Position numbers and translations under genes: made by a program. A DNA stretch of 17,689 nucleotides from Kiritimatiellia bacterium (GTDB lineage: Bacteria > Verrucomicrobiota > Kiritimatiellia > UBA8416 > JABMPJ01). Positions 15,311-17,689 of this stretch are shown here, in pieces. The stretch is taken from contig JAOZSS010000030.1 of the NCBI GenBank assembly GCA_029939545.1, positions 1 to 17,689 of the forward strand, written 5' to 3'. The first letter of the stretch is position 1. Each line of letters begins with the position of its first letter. The notes under the pieces were generated by a model. The model was not told where the DNA came from and did not search any database. It saw only the letters and a list, made by a program, of their open reading frames with translations.

Positions 15311-16249
15311 ATGGAACTAAAAAAGAGTATGTCGCAGAAATTACGGATGGACGGACGTGATTATTCGCGGCCGGGCTGGTATTTTGTGACGCTTGGCGCA
15401 GATTATCACCGCCACCTGTTCGGGGCGGTTGAAGGATGCGAGATGCGCCCGAACGTGCTGGGGCAGTTGGTTGAACGATGCTGGGCGGAAATCCCACAGC
15501 ATTATGGCCATATTGTGCTGGGGGCGTGGCAGGTTATGCCGAACCATTTCCATGGGCTGGTCCGTATTGTACGGGCTGGGGGGAAGGGGCTGGGCGAGGT
15601 CATGAATGTATTTAAGGGCGCGGTTACGCGCGAATGGCGGCGGCGCGGCACGAATGCCGTTGCCGTCCACTCTGTTGGCTCTCGCTATAGCGAGAAAGAA
15701 CCGGCCCCGGCTGCGGTATGGGCGCCGAATTATTATGATGTGATTTGCTTTGATGCGGATGAATTGGGCGTTCGGGAGAAGTATATTCGGGCGAATCCGA
15801 GGCGCTGGGCCCTGCGGGATGTGCCCCAGGGCATGATCCGGCAGAGCCGGTACAAGGGGAATACGGAGCTACTACAGCGACCCGGTCGGCGGTGGGCGCT
15901 ACGCGTTTCGCGCCGGGCGAGCGAAACCGATATCGTGGCTCTGCAAAACAAACTGGCTGCTTTTGATGGCTTGGTTTGCAGCACATTCTTTTCTGCTGGT
16001 GAACGGGTCTGTCTGAAGGCATTACAGGCTGGCAAGGCGGGGATTATCTGGGTGCTGCCCATGGCGATGCCCGAAACCATTGCCACAGGATGGACGGATG
16101 CTTTTGTGGAGAGTCGGGCGCTTTGGCTGTCCGCATTCGCCGATGAGCTACATGAGGCAACTCGCGCAAGCTGCGAACAGGCAAACCATTGGGTGGAACG
16201 TTTTTGCGAACCGCCGATAGGCGAAGGTAAGTGCCATGACGAAGCCTGA
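15311..16249 (+). CDS. HUH/Y1 transposase with C-terminal Rossmann-like extension
   Basis: The first 200 residues match Y1 (REP-associated/IS200-like) transposases: DYSRPGWYFVTLGA (17-30), the HUH metal-binding motif in QVMPNHFHGLV (H79 and H81), and YYDVICFDADELGVREKYIRANP (141-163), where Y158 is the best candidate for the catalytic tyrosine. These enzymes cut and join single-stranded DNA. Beyond about residue 200, where the simple enzymes end, an extra domain continues: IVALQNKLAAFDGLVCSTFF, then SAGERVCLKALQAGKAGIIWVLP (228-250). This glycine-rich strand-helix-strand pattern recalls DprA/SLOG-type Rossmann folds. The gene sits between jetC and jetD, same strand, and its end overlaps jetD by 14 nt. 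An in-frame insert around SRYSEKEPAPA contains a 16-bp palindrome. Full length and intact by eye. It may be a simple insertion or an operon partner. Confidence 0.8.
   Translation: MELKKSMSQKLRMDGRDYSRPGWYFVTLGADYHRHLFGAVEGCEMRPNVLGQLVERCWAEIPQHYGHIVLGAWQVMPNHFHGLVRIVRAGGKGLGEVMNVFKGAVTREWRRRGTNAVAVHSVGSRYSEKEPAPAAVWAPNYYDVICFDADELGVREKYIRANPRRWALRDVPQGMIRQSRYKGNTELLQRPGRRWALRVSRRASETDIVALQNKLAAFDGLVCSTFFSAGERVCLKALQAGKAGIIWVLPMAMPETIATGWTDAFVESRALWLSAFADELHEATRASCEQANHWVERFCEPPIGEGKCHDEA
15680..15695. repeat. 16-bp perfect palindrome inside the transposase gene
   Basis: TCTCGCTATAGCGAGA reads identically on both strands. It encodes part of the segment GSRYSEKE, which lies in a stretch between the HUH motif and the C-terminal tyrosine region that has no counterpart I recognise in Y1 enzymes. 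It may be a small inserted repeat that kept the frame. Confidence 0.6.
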
Positions 16250-17570
16250 CAGAGAGCGAAGCCATGCTGATCCTGACCATGCCCGCTTGCTCCTCGCTTT
16301 CGGTGCGCCTGCCTGGGCCTGGTTTCGCGATCGTCTGCGGCGCGCGCTCACGAACGGGAACCCTCTGCCGGGTGTATGCAGCCTACAGAATCCCAGTGCG
16401 GATGAATGGGATGCGGCAACCGCGCTGCTGGGGCGTCCGGCTTCTTGTCCTGGCAAGACGCTTCGTGTTTCGGTCGTGGATCTTGAGACGCGCCTGATGC
16501 GTGCCGGGCTATGTGCCTCTCTGCGGGAAGCACTCGAAACCATCGATGGCCCCATCCGATCCCGACCCGAGGAGGCGGAACGCGAGAATGCCATATGGGA
16601 CAAGCTTGTCACCGAGTTGCACTCCAAAGCCGCCGGTTGGCACGCGCTGATAACTGATCGCCGACCGGATCTTGCCGCGCTTGCCGCTGCCCTGGCCCGT
16701 GTTCCGGATGATTCCGGCATGTTTGATCGTTCCGCGTTGCGGTCGTTCTGTCAGCGTGACGTTGACCTCCTGGAATCGCTGCTGGCGGACCTCTCGTCCA
16801 TCTTCAAGACCCTCGCGGACGCCGGCCCCACGGACATACCCCGCACCCATCTCGCCGCCTCTGCCCTGGGCGACAGCCACGCATTGGATGGCGGCACGCT
16901 ACTGTTTCGGGCGATCGCCCGCATCGCACAACAGCCCAACGCGGCACTACGGGATGTATGGAAAACCTACCGCGTATTGCCCGATGAAGTTAGCAGTTCG
17001 GTTCTGGTTCTGAATCTGCGTTTCAGCGGCGACCGACTGGCTGAAGCGGTCAATGGCTTTGCCGATGCAGGAGAGCCCTGCCGCTTGTTGCTGCGCCACG
17101 GCAACCAATTGGAGCCACATCCGCATCTGAATGACACCATTCACGTCTGTGAGAACCCGTCGGTTCTTGAGGCCGCCGCCATCAAGCTTGGCGTCAACAG
17201 CGCGCCCATGATCTGTACCGAAGGTCAACCTTCGCTCGCCTGCCAGAATCTGCTGATCGCCTGTTGTGCGCAGTCCCTGCAGATGTGCTACCACGGGGAC
17301 TTCGACTGGGGAGGCATCCGCATTGCCAACTTCATTCATCGCATCGTGCCTGCCATCACGCCTTGGCGATACCGGGCGAGCGACTATGAAGTACTCGCCA
17401 ACGGGTCCCCGCTTGAAGGCGTCCCTGTGGATGCATGCTGGGATTCGCGGCTCCGTCCGGCTATGACAGCTCGAAACGAAGCCTACCATGAAGAACAATT
17501 ACTCCCTGACCTGATCGCCGACCTGAGCCGTCACATCGTAGAATGTCGAGGGAACGTTCCATCGCATTGA
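16236..17570 (+). CDS. jetD: Wadjet JetD, DUF3323/DUF2399 Toprim-like nuclease
   Basis: The 444-aa protein matches TIGR02679, an N-terminal DUF3323-like half and a C-terminal DUF2399 half. EWDAATALLGRP (57-68) is a hallmark of the N-terminal part. The C-terminal Toprim-like fold shows its acidic residues in ICTEGQPSLA (E329) and in YHGDFDWGGIRIAN (352-365, D355 and D357), the pattern expected of the topoisomerase VI-like metal site. JetD is the effector that cleaves plasmid DNA trapped by JetABC. ATG 16236 has a GAAGG ribosome binding site about eight bases upstream, inside the transposase gene, and the two genes overlap by 14 nt. The first 12-15 residues, MTKPDRERSHADPDH, are not family-like and may derive from the inserted gene's end. 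Active-site residues appear intact. Confidence 0.88.
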   Translation: MTKPDRERSHADPDHARLLLAFGAPAWAWFRDRLRRALTNGNPLPGVCSLQNPSADEWDAATALLGRPASCPGKTLRVSVVDLETRLMRAGLCASLREALETIDGPIRSRPEEAERENAIWDKLVTELHSKAAGWHALITDRRPDLAALAAALARVPDDSGMFDRSALRSFCQRDVDLLESLLADLSSIFKTLADAGPTDIPRTHLAASALGDSHALDGGTLLFRAIARIAQQPNAALRDVWKTYRVLPDEVSSSVLVLNLRFSGDRLAEAVNGFADAGEPCRLLLRHGNQLEPHPHLNDTIHVCENPSVLEAAAIKLGVNSAPMICTEGQPSLACQNLLIACCAQSLQMCYHGDFDWGGIRIANFIHRIVPAITPWRYRASDYEVLANGSPLEGVPVDACWDSRLRPAMTARNEAYHEEQLLPDLIADLSRHIVECRGNVPSH

Positions 17571-17689
17571 GTTTCTTAGACCCGCCGCCTGACGGGAGGG
17601 TGCCGTCCGTACACGGTGCGGCCCTGCAATGCAGAGACGGGTGTAACCGGTCTTCCGCTCCTGCCTGAGAGAGGAAAAACATAGAAAAC
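17571..17689. other. Hairpin-rich tail after jetD
   Basis: No gene follows jetD. The stretch holds several small stems: GACGG/CCGTC (17591-17607), CCGT/ACGG (17607-17616) and CTGC/GCAG (17624-17634). Together they could fold into a compact structured RNA or act as a terminator region, although no T-run follows. The right copy of the 22-bp terminal repeat lies within it. Confidence 0.5.
17639..17660. repeat. 22-bp terminal inverted repeat, right copy
   Basis: This is the exact reverse complement of 29-50. It starts GGGTGTAACC and ends GGTCTTCCGCTC and is followed by 29 bases to the window end. Flanking bases differ from those of the left copy outside the repeat, so the identity is confined to the 22 bases apart from a short inner match. 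Confidence 0.8.

Noticed and set aside
17591..17660. Possible group II intron end, because of the series of small hairpins and GTACACGG-like sequence after jetD
   Set aside because: No domain V consensus and no intron reverse transcriptase anywhere in the window.
1..17689. Idea that the whole window is one transposon bounded by the 22-bp inverted repeats
   Set aside because: The interior contains core genes such as miaB and a ubiE-type gene and no transposase of a terminal-inverted-repeat type; Y1 enzymes do not use such ends.

Overview
The window reads as a bacterial chromosomal segment, GC-rich and gene-dense, with Shine-Dalgarno starts. Gene content (cobalamin adenosyltransferase, UbiE-type methyltransferase, AsmA-like protein, MiaB, TPR periplasmic protein) fits a Gram-negative bacterium. 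The large AsmA-like protein and the style of the dispersed repeats and Y1 transposase make a PVC-type lineage (Kiritimatiellota/Verrucomicrobiota) plausible, but this is an impression and not a phylogenetic result.

Left part (about 1-7330), mainly housekeeping: a 47-aa single-span membrane peptide; a PduO-type cob(I)alamin adenosyltransferase; a 64-aa membrane peptide on the minus strand; a UbiE/MenG-type methyltransferase; a stand-alone HRDC-domain protein that looks like the detached C-terminus of RecQ; an AsmA-like protein whose start overlaps it by ATGA; miaB four bases further on; a six-span membrane protein; and, convergently, a secreted TPR protein. A 25-bp inverted repeat sits across the miaB stop codon and ends just before the next ribosome binding site.

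Middle (about 7333-8184): a 400-bp non-coding stretch with hairpins and GTAATC/GATTAC repeats, followed by a broken winged-helix gene fragment with a C-terminal frameshift.

Right part (about 8205-17570), the main point of interest: a four-gene Wadjet-type (JetABCD, DUF2397/DUF2398/TIGR02680-like SMC/DUF2399, 'type III') anti-plasmid condensin system. jetA, jetB and jetC overlap head to tail. Between jetC and jetD, in the same orientation, lies a 312-aa HUH/Y1 transposase with an added C-terminal Rossmann-like domain. Its last codons overlap the jetD start by 14 nt, the same overlap length as jetB/jetC, so the transposase and jetD look translationally coupled. In the family model JetA (kleisin), JetB (KITE) and JetC (SMC) form the DNA-extruding motor and JetD is the Toprim-like nuclease that cuts small circular DNA. 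What the extra gene does, if anything, is unknown.

Both ends of the window carry the same 22-bp sequence in inverted orientation, 28-29 bases from each end, next to hairpin-rich DNA. No tRNA, rRNA or CRISPR array was seen.
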